A stretch of 31,916 nt of DNA from CAVPKN01 sp964588495 (GTDB lineage: Bacteria; Chlamydiota; Chlamydiia; Chlamydiales; JAAKFR01): NCBI GenBank assembly GCA_964588495.1, contig CAZPPS010000027.1, positions 1-31,916 of the forward strand, given 5' to 3'. The notes beneath the pieces were generated by a model. That model was given only the letters and a program-made list of their open reading frames with translations, was not told where the DNA came from and searched no databases. Shown in pieces: positions 24,635 to 31,915 of this stretch; within the stretch, counting starts at the first letter, position 1, and every line of letters starts with the position of its first letter. Both the position numbers and the translations under genes were made by a program.

Positions 24635-24864
24635 TTAGCATCGAAAAAACAACCGCTTTGATGATCTATCTAGGACTGTTTCTTTTTATCTGCTTCGGCA
24701 CTTGGACTTTTTCCCACATTAAAAACCGGAAGAAAACGACCCTACCTCCCCTTTTCGAACTCAAAACCTGCGAATATTGCGCCTTCAACTATTTGGCCAA
24801 AACAGGAGAAAAAATCACCAGCTGTCCTCAATGTGGCTCTTATAATCTAACGGAGAAAGCTTAG
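24631..24864 (+). CDS. Membrane-anchored zinc-ribbon protein
   Basis: The 77-residue protein starts at GTG 24631, overlapping the preceding stop as GTGA. It has one membrane span (about residues 8-27, ALMIYLGLFLFICFGTW), then a basic linker and a rubredoxin-like zinc ribbon with Cys47-x2-Cys50 and Cys65-x2-Cys68 (CEYC and CPQC). The function is unknown. Cotranslation with the Exb-type genes suggests an accessory or assembly role. The 3' end overlaps the convergent glycosyltransferase gene by 18 bases. Confidence 0.7.
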   Translation: MISIEKTTALMIYLGLFLFICFGTWTFSHIKNRKKTTLPPLFELKTCEYCAFNYLAKTGEKITSCPQCGSYNLTEKA

Positions 24865-25884
24865 CAGCTTTTCTGCTCTCACATCCCATGTGTGGGACTC
24901 CAAGACTCTTTTCTGGGCAGATTCGGCCCTCAGCGCCCATTCTTTGAAAGTGGGCCTTTCCCACTCCCCGTACGTATAGGTGAAAATTTCTGGTAAAATG
25001 GAGTTGATATAGGCATTGGCCCCTGTGCACACATTTGCCCCGCACATCAACGCGTAAAAAATCCTCTCATGCGCCCCTGCCTGAAAACGGGGGGAACTAT
25101 TCAAGACAAGCTTGCTTTTTTGCATCACTTGGATGGTCTCTTCAAAGCCAATTGGGGGGTGGATAATCTGGTTGGGAACATATTTTTCCCAGGGCCCATC
25201 TCCCCAGATATGGACAGGCAGTCCTTCCATAGAGCGAATCAACTCAATCCGGTCTTTTCCCCGAATGTAGCGATCCAGCTCGTTGTGTAAGCGAAAAAAA
25301 TCGGCTGCTGTGACATCCAATTGAGAAAGACTCTCCGAAATGGAAAGCCCCTCTTTTGCAAGCACTTTTTCAGAGGCTCTAAAAAGAAGCTCCTTTTCCT
25401 TTTTGGCCCATCCTTCTGCTACGGCTTCATAATCGATGCAGCTCCCAAAAAACACAGACTCAAATTCCCGATCTTGGCCCACAGATGTTTTCAGGGCACT
25501 ATCGACTCCATGGGGAATAAAATTCACGTTTGAGAAACCCAAAGAGCTGACAAACTCACAATCTTTTTGATCGACACAGGAAAACCATCCCTTTTTAGCT
25601 GTGAGCTGTGGCAAAAAATAAATAGGGGGGTCCAGCATCAAAAAAAGATGGGGAATCTGCCACAAGGAACCTAGAGGTTGATTTTCTAATGAGATGGCCG
25701 AAAAGGAACAGGTCAAATCGGGAGGGTCATTCATAATCTCATAAAAAGCATGGAAAAAATGGCCATCACCTACCCAAAAAAGGCGTGTTTCAACCCCAAG
25801 CCTCTCAAAAGCGGCTGCCAGGGCCTTTGAAAAATGGATGACCGTGCCATATTTATTGTCGCCAATCAAAATGTCAATCTTCAT
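24847..25884 (-). CDS. Glycosyltransferase, CgeB/GT4-like
   Basis: The 345-residue protein begins MKIDILIGDNKYGTVIHFSK. It carries the N-terminal Rossmann-like half of GT-B enzymes, with FLMLDPPIYFLP and FIPHGVD. The C-terminal segment LPVHIWGDGPWEKYVPN, KLVLNSSPRFQAGAHERIFYALMCGANVCT matches the pattern of CgeB-like glycosyltransferase C-terminal domains. The donor and acceptor are unknown; lipooligosaccharide or protein glycosylation are options. ATG 25884 overlaps the end of the upstream glycosyltransferase by 11 bases, so both are in one operon. A TTG 21 bases further upstream is less likely. Confidence 0.75.
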   Translation of the reverse strand: MKIDILIGDNKYGTVIHFSKALAAAFERLGVETRLFWVGDGHFFHAFYEIMNDPPDLTCSFSAISLENQPLGSLWQIPHLFLMLDPPIYFLPQLTAKKGWFSCVDQKDCEFVSSLGFSNVNFIPHGVDSALKTSVGQDREFESVFFGSCIDYEAVAEGWAKKEKELLFRASEKVLAKEGLSISESLSQLDVTAADFFRLHNELDRYIRGKDRIELIRSMEGLPVHIWGDGPWEKYVPNQIIHPPIGFEETIQVMQKSKLVLNSSPRFQAGAHERIFYALMCGANVCTGANAYINSILPEIFTYTYGEWERPTFKEWALRAESAQKRVLESHTWDVRAEKLLSFLR

Positions 25885-26656
25885 GGGTCTGCTTGATGTG
25901 CTCAAAAAAAGGAGGAAATAGGTTCTGTACTAAGAATTTGGGGATTCTAAACTGAGGAAACTCTGCAGAAGTATTGGAATCGTGAATCAAATGGATGGCC
26001 TCCCCTTTTTCATCGGGAGCCGTTGTGATTAAAAATCCCTTTTTCTCCACATCCTCATAAAAAAGGCGATCTTCAGATAAATCGACATCTTGAAACAAGC
26101 AGCTTCTGGCGACCTCATTTGAGTAGGCATAAGAAAATCCATAGCCCCTTTTGCCTTTATAATTCAGCGCCTCCCTCTGTTTTGCAGAACTTGGGCCAAA
26201 ATCAATTTCTCGCACTGTTGCCCCCGACAAGGGGCTGACACTATAGCTCACACCGCTGAGTATCTCTGTATCCCAATAAAAAATCTGATCGGTCTTCAGA
26301 TCATAAGAAAACCAGGCGTGCGCCGTATAGAAAGAGCTTTTTTCTAAGCGATCGGCCACCATCGCCAGATAGCTCGGACCATAATAATCGTCATCGTCGA
26401 AATGGACGATCAGATCTCCTGTAGCTTTTTCGATCAGACGATTCCTTTTCTCCCCAATCGTGATAAGTTCCTGGCTGTCGTGAATATAGGTGATACGGGG
26501 ATCGGAAAACTGTGAAGCTTTTAAACTTGTATCATAAATTAGCCACTCCCAATTCTGATAAAGCTGGTTTTGCAAAAGAGTGTGGCATCCTTTCAAAAAT
26601 CGGGCCCGCTCTTCCGTCGGGGTGATGACGCTGATTTTTCTTTTGTCCTTTTGCAT
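25874..26656 (-). CDS. Family 2 glycosyltransferase
   Basis: The 260-residue GT-A enzyme opens with ISVITPTEERARFLKGC, the nucleotide-sugar binding strand of GT2 proteins. It has VHFDDDDYYGPSY (Asp87-90), the DxD metal site, followed by YLAMVADRL. The rest, including SEDRLFYEDVEKKGF, fits GT2 catalytic architecture. ATG 26656 is used; a GTG at 26671 is possible, and neither has a clear Shine-Dalgarno sequence. It is the first gene of a two-gene operon with the CgeB-like enzyme. Confidence 0.78.
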   Translation of the reverse strand: MQKDKRKISVITPTEERARFLKGCHTLLQNQLYQNWEWLIYDTSLKASQFSDPRITYIHDSQELITIGEKRNRLIEKATGDLIVHFDDDDYYGPSYLAMVADRLEKSSFYTAHAWFSYDLKTDQIFYWDTEILSGVSYSVSPLSGATVREIDFGPSSAKQREALNYKGKRGYGFSYAYSNEVARSCLFQDVDLSEDRLFYEDVEKKGFLITTAPDEKGEAIHLIHDSNTSAEFPQFRIPKFLVQNLFPPFFEHIKQTHED

Positions 26657-26665
26657 ATATTTTTG

Positions 26666-26678
26666 GCACACTTTGTGC
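26666..26678. promoter_or_regulatory. Short palindrome between divergent genes
   Basis: GCACACTTTGTGC has 5-base inverted arms around CTT. It lies in the 65-base gap between the glycosyltransferase operon and the Yip1-type gene. It could be an operator, but such short palindromes are common by chance. Confidence 0.2.
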
Positions 26679-26721
26679 TACATTCTCTCAAAGTTTAATA
26701 TGATCTATTGATAAGGAGTGT

Positions 26722-27315
26722 ATGGAAAACGGCAAATACAATCCATGGCTTCAGCTATGGACAGAGCCACGAAAGACGATCCGGTCCATTTTAACAACTG
26801 ACCCTCAAAAGTTAATTATCTGGCTTGCGGTGGCTGGTGGAATCGTTTCGCTCATCTCTTATGCGGCCTATAACCCTTCACGAGCAACAACTCCCCTGAC
26901 GCTGGGCATCTATTTTGTACTCCTGGCAATTGTGGGGGGAATATTTGGATTAATCCATCTCTATTTTTCCGGATGGCTTCTAAAAGTAACTGGCCAATGG
27001 GTGAGGGGCAAAGGGAGCTTTACAGATGTGAAGTGTGCCGTGGGTTGGAGCAATTACCCTTTCATCATTTCTAATCTATTTGCTCTTTTGAACTTTTTGT
27101 TCCTGGATCACCTCTGGATACGCTCCATTTTTCTGGTGGGTTCCTTTGTCCTCTCTTTCTGGGCCTTTATCATTTTTCTGAAGCTCATCGGAGAAGCTCA
27201 CCAGTTTTCTGCTTGGAAAGCCCTCTTGGCCTTCATTATTTACACAGTCTTAATCTTGGCAGTCCTCGTCATTATCGCTCTCTTAGTGCCCTTGTTAAGC
27301 CCCCTATTTCATTAA
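26722..27315 (+). CDS. Yip1-family integral membrane protein
   Basis: The 197-residue protein has a cytoplasmic N-terminus NPWLQLWTEPRKTIRSIL, the usual opening of bacterial YIP1-domain proteins. About five membrane spans follow, with the conserved loop VKCAVGWSNYPFIIS. The function of bacterial Yip1 proteins is unknown. AAGGAG precedes the ATG. A perfect hairpin follows immediately after the stop codon. Confidence 0.7.
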   Translation: MENGKYNPWLQLWTEPRKTIRSILTTDPQKLIIWLAVAGGIVSLISYAAYNPSRATTPLTLGIYFVLLAIVGGIFGLIHLYFSGWLLKVTGQWVRGKGSFTDVKCAVGWSNYPFIISNLFALLNFLFLDHLWIRSIFLVGSFVLSFWAFIIFLKLIGEAHQFSAWKALLAFIIYTVLILAVLVIIALLVPLLSPLFH

Positions 27316-27342
27316 AAATATGCCGCTAGTAGCGGCATATTT
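27316..27342 (+). terminator. Hairpin after the Yip1-type gene
   Basis: AAATATGCCGCT (27316-27327) pairs perfectly with AGCGGCATATTT (27331-27342) around AGT. The stop codon lies directly upstream. The following CCTATTCTT is T-rich but has no continuous T-run, so termination efficiency is uncertain. Confidence 0.65.
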
Positions 27343-27375
27343 CCTATTCTTAATTAAGAGTAAATAATTTTTTAC

Positions 27376-27381
27376 TATAAT
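27376..27381 (+). promoter_or_regulatory. TATAAT box directly before the 885-residue gene
   Basis: A perfect TATAAT ends 9 bases before the ATG at 27391. Initiation 6-8 bases downstream would leave a 5' leader of only about 0-3 bases. No Shine-Dalgarno sequence is present. The -35 region (near 27353-27359, ATTAAGA) is weak. Confidence 0.4.
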
Positions 27382-27390
27382 ATTGCCATT

Positions 27391-30048
27391 ATGGCAAATC
27401 CTGTAACTAAGATAGAAAATTATATTTGTGAGCATAAGGAATTCCGACGTTTCCAGGAATCCCACACGATTCCGGGTTTTCTTACTACGATTATCCTGGC
27501 CATCAGCGTCGCGATCGCTATCTTCACTCAAATTTTTAGCGGAGGGTCTTTTATTGGACTCCCAGGGGCTCTAACAGACGCAGGCGTTGCGGGAGCGGTT
27601 CTCTCCGCAGTTGTCCTCGCAGGTATCGTCATACACTATGCTGACAAGAGAGCTGAAAAAGAAAAAAATGCGGCTCTAGACAAATTCCTGGAGGCATTAG
27701 CAGACCCAGAGACTGCCAAGCTTTACGAAAACCAAGCTTTGACAAAGCGTTTTAGGCGGCTTTTGGACTTTCATCTTAGCATAAATACAGCGTTAAAAGA
27801 GTTTGACGCTCCGCTTTTTAAAAAAAATGGAAAGACAGACGTCTATTCAATAGATGAAAAACAAAGGGTTTATAATTCCCTGCTTCAAGCCGACCCTGCC
27901 AGATTTTTTGACAGTTATTATTTTCTAAAAGAAAAAGGGACTTTCACCCACTCTACTCATTTTATCGAAAGATACCTCTTAAATGTGCTAGACGCCCTCG
28001 TTAATGAAAAACAAGCTTCCAATGGCTACAAGCGGCTTAAAGGAATCATTGAAGAGGATGTCAATTATAAGGGTGTTCTAGAAACTCTGGATTATAATGA
28101 GCACCATTTGCGCCCTGGCGATGCAACAAAAATCGAGGATACAATCACAAAACTCCTCAGCCTTGGTACAAATAGATTTACCTACCTCTATTTTCAGATG
28201 AAATCTGAGGGCCAATTAAAAAAATTAAGCCCAAGAGTCGATAATCTTCTTAAAAAGGCATTACGAAGGAATCCACTTATTAAATGGCAAGCTCTCAAGC
28301 AGAGCCTGGAACCGATGTCAAATCAGGCTAAACAGGCTTTTTATGAATTAATGGCCACATCACATCCAACGAAATTCTGGGACTTTTTTTATGAAACAGA
28401 CTCCATCACGGCCATTCAGGCTCACTATGAAATTAAAGAAAAGCAAGATTTAAACGTTGCCACACTTAAGATTCTTGAGCCCATTTTACTCAATAAATTA
28501 GCGTTATTATCAGATAAAGAACTACAACGCTTGATCCTAGACAATCATATTTATCAAAAAATCTTGAGGACATTCGATACCGTCTATGCTCAATTTGGCA
28601 ATACCCTTAATGACAGGAATAAAAATTTTGCTCTAAAACTCAGAGATTTAGATTTTACAAGGTTTTGCAAACTTACCCTCCAAAACAATTTCTCTGAAAA
28701 AGGAACTACAAAGTTTAAGAGTCTTATCGTGGAAAAACTCCAAAATGAAGAAACGAACTGGGGATCCATTCTAGTCGCTGCTGATAAACATTTGGGCCCT
28801 TCACCTCACCACCAAGACCATCCCTTTTTAAAAAACTTAAATGAGATTGATCCTGAGAGATTTGCAAAAGCCTTTATCGACAATTGTGATCATTTAAGCT
28901 CTAACTTTCAAAACAAAGTTCTGTGGAATTACACAAATACCATTTTACTTTCTGAAGCGTGGAGCAATTCTAAGGTCCAGGGGACAATTGTTGACAGCAC
29001 ATCTTATAGCGGACTGTTAAGGGCTAAATTTGATAGTTACGATACAGATCTCATTAATAATCCAATCGAAGCTGCAAAGACTCTCGACGCTCTTAACAAC
29101 CTTATGAACGTCAATTTTTTGCCATTCCTGGCCCATTTTATCTATTGGGTTGGGCTCAAAAAAGTTTCGGAGCGGACGAAAAACGACATCCAAAACCTGA
29201 TACAAAAAAAATTGCAGAGTCTCTTTAAGAATGAGCGCTTAGAGCTGCTAAGAAAAATTAATATTAAGTACGCTCAAGCACCAACTGCTAGACAGACAGT
29301 GAAGCAAACCCTTCCCCTGTTAGAGATGATCATCAGCCTTGATCCTGAAAATTTCAAAAACATTCTTCTTCAATACTTTAGGGAATGGGATCCAGGATTT
29401 GGCCTCAAAAGCTTAAGTTATTTACTCAAGCAGGATGAGAATCCTCGAATTTTAAAGGGCATGGATGCCGAAGACTGGAATTATTTAATGGTCAATATCG
29501 ATAATACTTACTTCCGCATCAGCTCCAAAGCATCTGATCCAAGCAAAACAGAGCTTCTTGAAATAATGGCCCAGGCAGATAGCCAAAAATTTCTAATGGC
29601 CTATCTTTTAAATCCCGATCAATTTAGCGGCATGTTCCAAAGTTGGATCATTAACAGTCTTAAAAAACCCATTATTGATATAAAAATGCTTAATTTCTCT
29701 GAAGAGCTCATCAAACAGTACTACCGAGTGAAATGTGATCTTTTAGAGGCTGTAACCAAGTTTCTAGAACCGAAGATTGCGGAAGCCATTAAGGGACTTG
29801 ATTGGATGAAAATTATCAAAGACTTTGGGCAGGAACAAAAAAATGATCCGGTCCCGGAAGAGTTAATCGATCAAATGTGCGCGCAAGACTACAACGGATT
29901 TAGAAATGCCTATGAAATTCACACCCTAAGAAATAAGACGGTAAAATCTGAACTTTCACAAACCGCGCGAGATAGGATCGAAGACACGCTGAAAAAACAA
30001 CACGCCAGAGATCTCGGCAAAAGATACCGCAGTCATTATTCCTCATAA
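27391..30048 (+). CDS. Inc-like protein with degenerate helical repeats
   Basis: The 885-residue protein has two hydrophobic spans close together near the N-terminus (about 29-49 and 62-82), joined by a short Gly-rich loop (GGSFIGLPGALTDAG). This bilobed pattern is the hallmark of chlamydial inclusion-membrane (Inc) proteins, which are secreted by type III and expose their soluble parts to the host cytosol. Residues 85-885 are helical and polar. A weak motif L-x3-(D/S)-P-x2-F-x3-(Y/F) recurs near residues 164, 255, 320, 417, 483, 648, 725 and 829, each time ending a run of helices. No known domain was recognised. No signal peptide or Shine-Dalgarno sequence is seen. Placement in the inclusion membrane is inference from topology. 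The 3' end overlaps the convergent neighbour by 13 bases. Confidence 0.6.
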   Translation: MANPVTKIENYICEHKEFRRFQESHTIPGFLTTIILAISVAIAIFTQIFSGGSFIGLPGALTDAGVAGAVLSAVVLAGIVIHYADKRAEKEKNAALDKFLEALADPETAKLYENQALTKRFRRLLDFHLSINTALKEFDAPLFKKNGKTDVYSIDEKQRVYNSLLQADPARFFDSYYFLKEKGTFTHSTHFIERYLLNVLDALVNEKQASNGYKRLKGIIEEDVNYKGVLETLDYNEHHLRPGDATKIEDTITKLLSLGTNRFTYLYFQMKSEGQLKKLSPRVDNLLKKALRRNPLIKWQALKQSLEPMSNQAKQAFYELMATSHPTKFWDFFYETDSITAIQAHYEIKEKQDLNVATLKILEPILLNKLALLSDKELQRLILDNHIYQKILRTFDTVYAQFGNTLNDRNKNFALKLRDLDFTRFCKLTLQNNFSEKGTTKFKSLIVEKLQNEETNWGSILVAADKHLGPSPHHQDHPFLKNLNEIDPERFAKAFIDNCDHLSSNFQNKVLWNYTNTILLSEAWSNSKVQGTIVDSTSYSGLLRAKFDSYDTDLINNPIEAAKTLDALNNLMNVNFLPFLAHFIYWVGLKKVSERTKNDIQNLIQKKLQSLFKNERLELLRKINIKYAQAPTARQTVKQTLPLLEMIISLDPENFKNILLQYFREWDPGFGLKSLSYLLKQDENPRILKGMDAEDWNYLMVNIDNTYFRISSKASDPSKTELLEIMAQADSQKFLMAYLLNPDQFSGMFQSWIINSLKKPIIDIKMLNFSEELIKQYYRVKCDLLEAVTKFLEPKIAEAIKGLDWMKIIKDFGQEQKNDPVPEELIDQMCAQDYNGFRNAYEIHTLRNKTVKSELSQTARDRIEDTLKKQHARDLGKRYRSHYSS

Positions 30049-30452
30049 GATCTTGGGTGATATCCCCAAACTCTGATAATGGGGCCCCTTTGCTCATAAT
30101 CCAGGCCGATCGCTTTCAAGTTTTCCAAAATCCAAGCTGAATGGTCTATTTTTTTTGGTGGAAGAAGCATCCCAACATGTTGTGTCTCAATTGTCCAAAT
30201 ATCAATCCATTCAACTCCCATATAAGAAAAAGGAAAGTGAGACCATATCGCATTCCACCAGCCGATAAAACCGGCGGGTATCCATTTTGTTCGATATTGA
30301 GGCTGCCATCCCTTCTTATTCTTCATGACAGGGATGAGCTCACTCCATTTGGTGTCATTTGCCACACCCACCAACCCCTTTTGCGCTAAAATTTCCCTGA
30401 TTTTGTTCCTTTCTTCATCACTACCCGGCCCTGCATTAAGAAATTGATTCAT
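30036..30452 (-). CDS. Uncharacterised TKWxEL-type small protein
   Basis: From ATG 30452 the protein has 138 residues: an N-terminal helix with SDEERNKIREILAQKGL, then VANDTKWSELIPVM and a Trp-rich segment (WIPAGFIGWWNAIWSHFPF, VEWIDIW). It resembles a bacterial family of unknown function characterised by ANxTKWxEL (I believe DUF6678), recalled rather than searched. Translation could begin further upstream, since the frame is open to 30560. That extension would run into a hairpin and T8 terminator and depends on a TTG start, so the shorter form is preferred, though no clear ribosome site precedes it. Many small families of this kind occur near polymorphic toxin or immunity genes, but nothing here proves that role. 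Confidence 0.55.
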   Translation of the reverse strand: MNQFLNAGPGSDEERNKIREILAQKGLVGVANDTKWSELIPVMKNKKGWQPQYRTKWIPAGFIGWWNAIWSHFPFSYMGVEWIDIWTIETQHVGMLLPPKKIDHSAWILENLKAIGLDYEQRGPIIRVWGYHPRSYEE

Positions 30453-30548
30453 AGTTTTAATATACTTGAGAGGCTCGTTAAAAAACTTCAACAACTTCTG
30501 AATAACAGAGCCGACAGCCTTGGGAATGAAAGTCCCTGAGGTGAGGGA

Positions 30549-30595
30549 AAAAAAACCCAAAACTCAGGTTAATATTCTCTTAACCTGAGTTTTGG
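30549..30595 (-). terminator. Perfect 16 bp hairpin with T8 on the minus strand
   Basis: CCAAAACTCAGGTTAA (30557-30572) pairs perfectly with 30580-30595 around a 7-base loop. On the minus strand the stem is followed by eight T (30549-30556). It is a textbook terminator for a leftward transcript, but the only leftward gene nearby to its right is at 31126-31578, beyond the plus-strand precursor gene. It may be a remnant of a removed gene or part of a repeat, since the right arm recurs at 31802. Confidence 0.6.
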
Positions 30596-30668
30596 TTATT
30601 AAGAGTGAAAAAAAGGTATCAAAGGACCATACATTAAAAAAAACTATTATTAACCCAAATGACTATGT

Positions 30669-30684
30669 TATAATCCAATATAAT
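30669..30684 (+). promoter_or_regulatory. Twin TATAAT boxes before the RiPP precursor gene
   Basis: TATAAT occurs at 30669-30674 and again at 30679-30684, 26-41 bases before the ATG at 30710. The sequence upstream is AT-rich without a clear -35 hexamer. AGGA at 30701-30704 is a suitably spaced ribosome site. Confidence 0.4.
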
Positions 30685-30709
30685 TAGAAAGCGCAAATGA
30701 AGGATTCAT

Positions 30710-30991
30710 ATGCAATTAAATAAAAAATCAGAACTGGTATATAAATGCCTGAAAAATCCAGAATTACTAAACGAATTAAAGAAAGACCCTAAAAAACTGA
30801 TCGAAAAAGAGTGGAAGATTAAGCTTCCTGAGAACTACAGCTTAGAAGTTTTAGAAGAAACACCTGAAAAAGGTTATTTGGTCATCCCTGCCCACGATAT
30901 GTCTCATGACTATTCTGATGAAGAACTTAAAGCTATCGCTGGCGGATCCGGCAGATCACAATTTAGCGGTGGCTCAGGACAATGCTACTAA
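30710..30991 (+). CDS. RiPP precursor with nitrile-hydratase-like leader (NHLP family)
   Basis: The 93-residue peptide has the layout of NHLP-family natural product precursors (TIGR03793 type). Residues 9-61 match the nitrile hydratase alpha-like leader pattern: KNPELLNELKKDPKKL, then IKLPENYSLEVLEETPEKGY and LVIPA. Residues 69-79 read SDEELKAIAGG, the double-glycine cleavage site. The core after Gly79 is 14 residues, SGRSQFSGGSGQCY, with four Ser and one Cys as possible modification sites. Such leaders are used with lanthionine or azoline-forming enzymes and C39-peptidase exporters, none of which is in this window. AGGA lies 5 bases before ATG 30710. The gene stands alone, and what is on the right outside the window is unknown. 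Confidence 0.8.
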   Translation: MQLNKKSELVYKCLKNPELLNELKKDPKKLIEKEWKIKLPENYSLEVLEETPEKGYLVIPAHDMSHDYSDEELKAIAGGSGRSQFSGGSGQCY

Positions 30992-31077
30992 CATCCGAGA
31001 GGCGTTATTCAATTTTCTAAAACTAGGGTAAATTGACCTGAAAAACAACTCAGATCATCACATTTAGGTATTATCTC

Positions 31078-31100
31078 ACCCAAGCCTTTTGGGCTTGGGT
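31078..31100. terminator. Hairpin between convergent genes
   Basis: ACCCAAGCC (31078-31086) pairs with GGCTTGGGT (31092-31100) around a 5-base loop. It lies between the 3' ends of the RiPP precursor and the VOC gene and could serve both. Neither side has a long T-run, so it is a modest terminator. Confidence 0.55.
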
Positions 31101-31125
31101 CATTTCAAAAACTGGCAATCACAAA

Positions 31126-31578
31126 CTATCCTTTGTTCGGTTGCCAAAAAGCAATGAAGGCTCCAGTGGGATCCGCAATGATGGCAAAATGACCCATGTC
31201 ACCGGCTTTTGTCACTTCTTTGATCTGGCGTGCCCCTAGCTTAACCGCCTTTTGAAGAGACTCTTCGGCATTTTCAACCAAAACATAACTCATCCAATGG
31301 GGAGAGATTTTATCCTGCATATTGGAAGGAATGGCCCAGATCCCTGCAAACTCTTTATCATTGAGACGAATGAGAGTGTAAGTCGTATCTCCCATCGGCA
31401 TGTCAGTAAACTTCCAACCAAAAAGGTTGCCATAAAACTCTTTGGAAGCACTTAAATTAGGTGTATACAATTCATTCCAAACAAACTCACCAACTTTTGG
31501 CGCATCGGCTGCAAAACCGTTAATTGAAATGGCCAGCATCACAGCAATAACTGTGATAACTTTGTTCATCTGATACAT
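31126..31578 (-). CDS. Exported VOC-superfamily (glyoxalase/bleomycin-resistance fold) protein
   Basis: The 150-residue protein starts at ATG 31578 behind AAGGA and opens with a signal peptide (NKVITVIAVMLAISINGFAA, cleavage near AADAP). The mature chain is one VOC unit: FVWNELYTPNLSASKEFYGNLFGWKF, then WMSYVLVENAEESLQKAVKLGA, then MGHFAIIADPTGAFIAFWQP. Metal-binding candidates are limited to a few His/Glu positions. Most VOC proteins of this subtype are cytoplasmic, so export is unusual. The substrate is unknown. Any link to the neighbouring peptide gene is speculative. Confidence 0.8.
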   Translation of the reverse strand: MYQMNKVITVIAVMLAISINGFAADAPKVGEFVWNELYTPNLSASKEFYGNLFGWKFTDMPMGDTTYTLIRLNDKEFAGIWAIPSNMQDKISPHWMSYVLVENAEESLQKAVKLGARQIKEVTKAGDMGHFAIIADPTGAFIAFWQPNKG

Positions 31579-31797
31579 AAAACATCCTTTGTATTTTTTT
31601 TTGAAAAATGTAACACGGTAACCGGAAAAACACAAGCAACATGCTAAACTTTTCTGCAAACGCATTGTTCAAAACCTTTGAAGATTCGATAAATTTGATT
31701 TTTGCTCAGTAACATAACACTTCAGCTTTTCTGATGTGATGTTTGTCTTTCTAAGGGCTGATTCCGCACTGTTTATCCCTCAAATATTGGAAGTCTA

Positions 31798-31818
31798 CTT
31801 GACCTGAGTTTTGGGTTA
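31798..31818. repeat. Second copy of the ACCTGAGTTTTGG repeat
   Basis: TTGACCTGAGTTTTGGGTTA matches bases 30580-30598 (TTAACCTGAGTTTTGGTTA) in direct orientation, with one substitution and one inserted G. Together with the inverted copy at 30557-30570, this brackets the RiPP precursor and VOC genes. Confidence 0.6.
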
Positions 31819-31852
31819 TTTTTCCTCGTAATCAGCGGAATTTTGTGAGGCA

Positions 31853-31915
31853 AAATCGCAATTTTTTACGAAGCTCATAGCAGAGCCCCTATTTGCGAGT
31901 AGAAAAGTGCGATTT
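31853..31915. repeat. Imperfect inverted repeat at the window end
   Basis: AAATCGCAATTTTTTAC (31853-31869) is the reverse complement of 31899-31915 with two mismatches, enclosing about 29 bases. It may be the end of a larger repeat that continues past the window. The 251-base stretch after the VOC gene has no convincing gene. Confidence 0.4.

Noticed and set aside
30453..30560. N-terminal extension of the TKWxEL-type protein to a TTG at 30560.
   Set aside because: The extension begins within the stem and T-run of a strong hairpin and needs a rare start. The ATG at 30452 gives a family-like N-terminus.
31816..31878. A 20-codon minus-strand reading frame (MSFVKNCDF...) with AGGGG upstream.
   Set aside because: It is too short to support, overlaps an inverted repeat arm, and has no recognisable relatives by eye.
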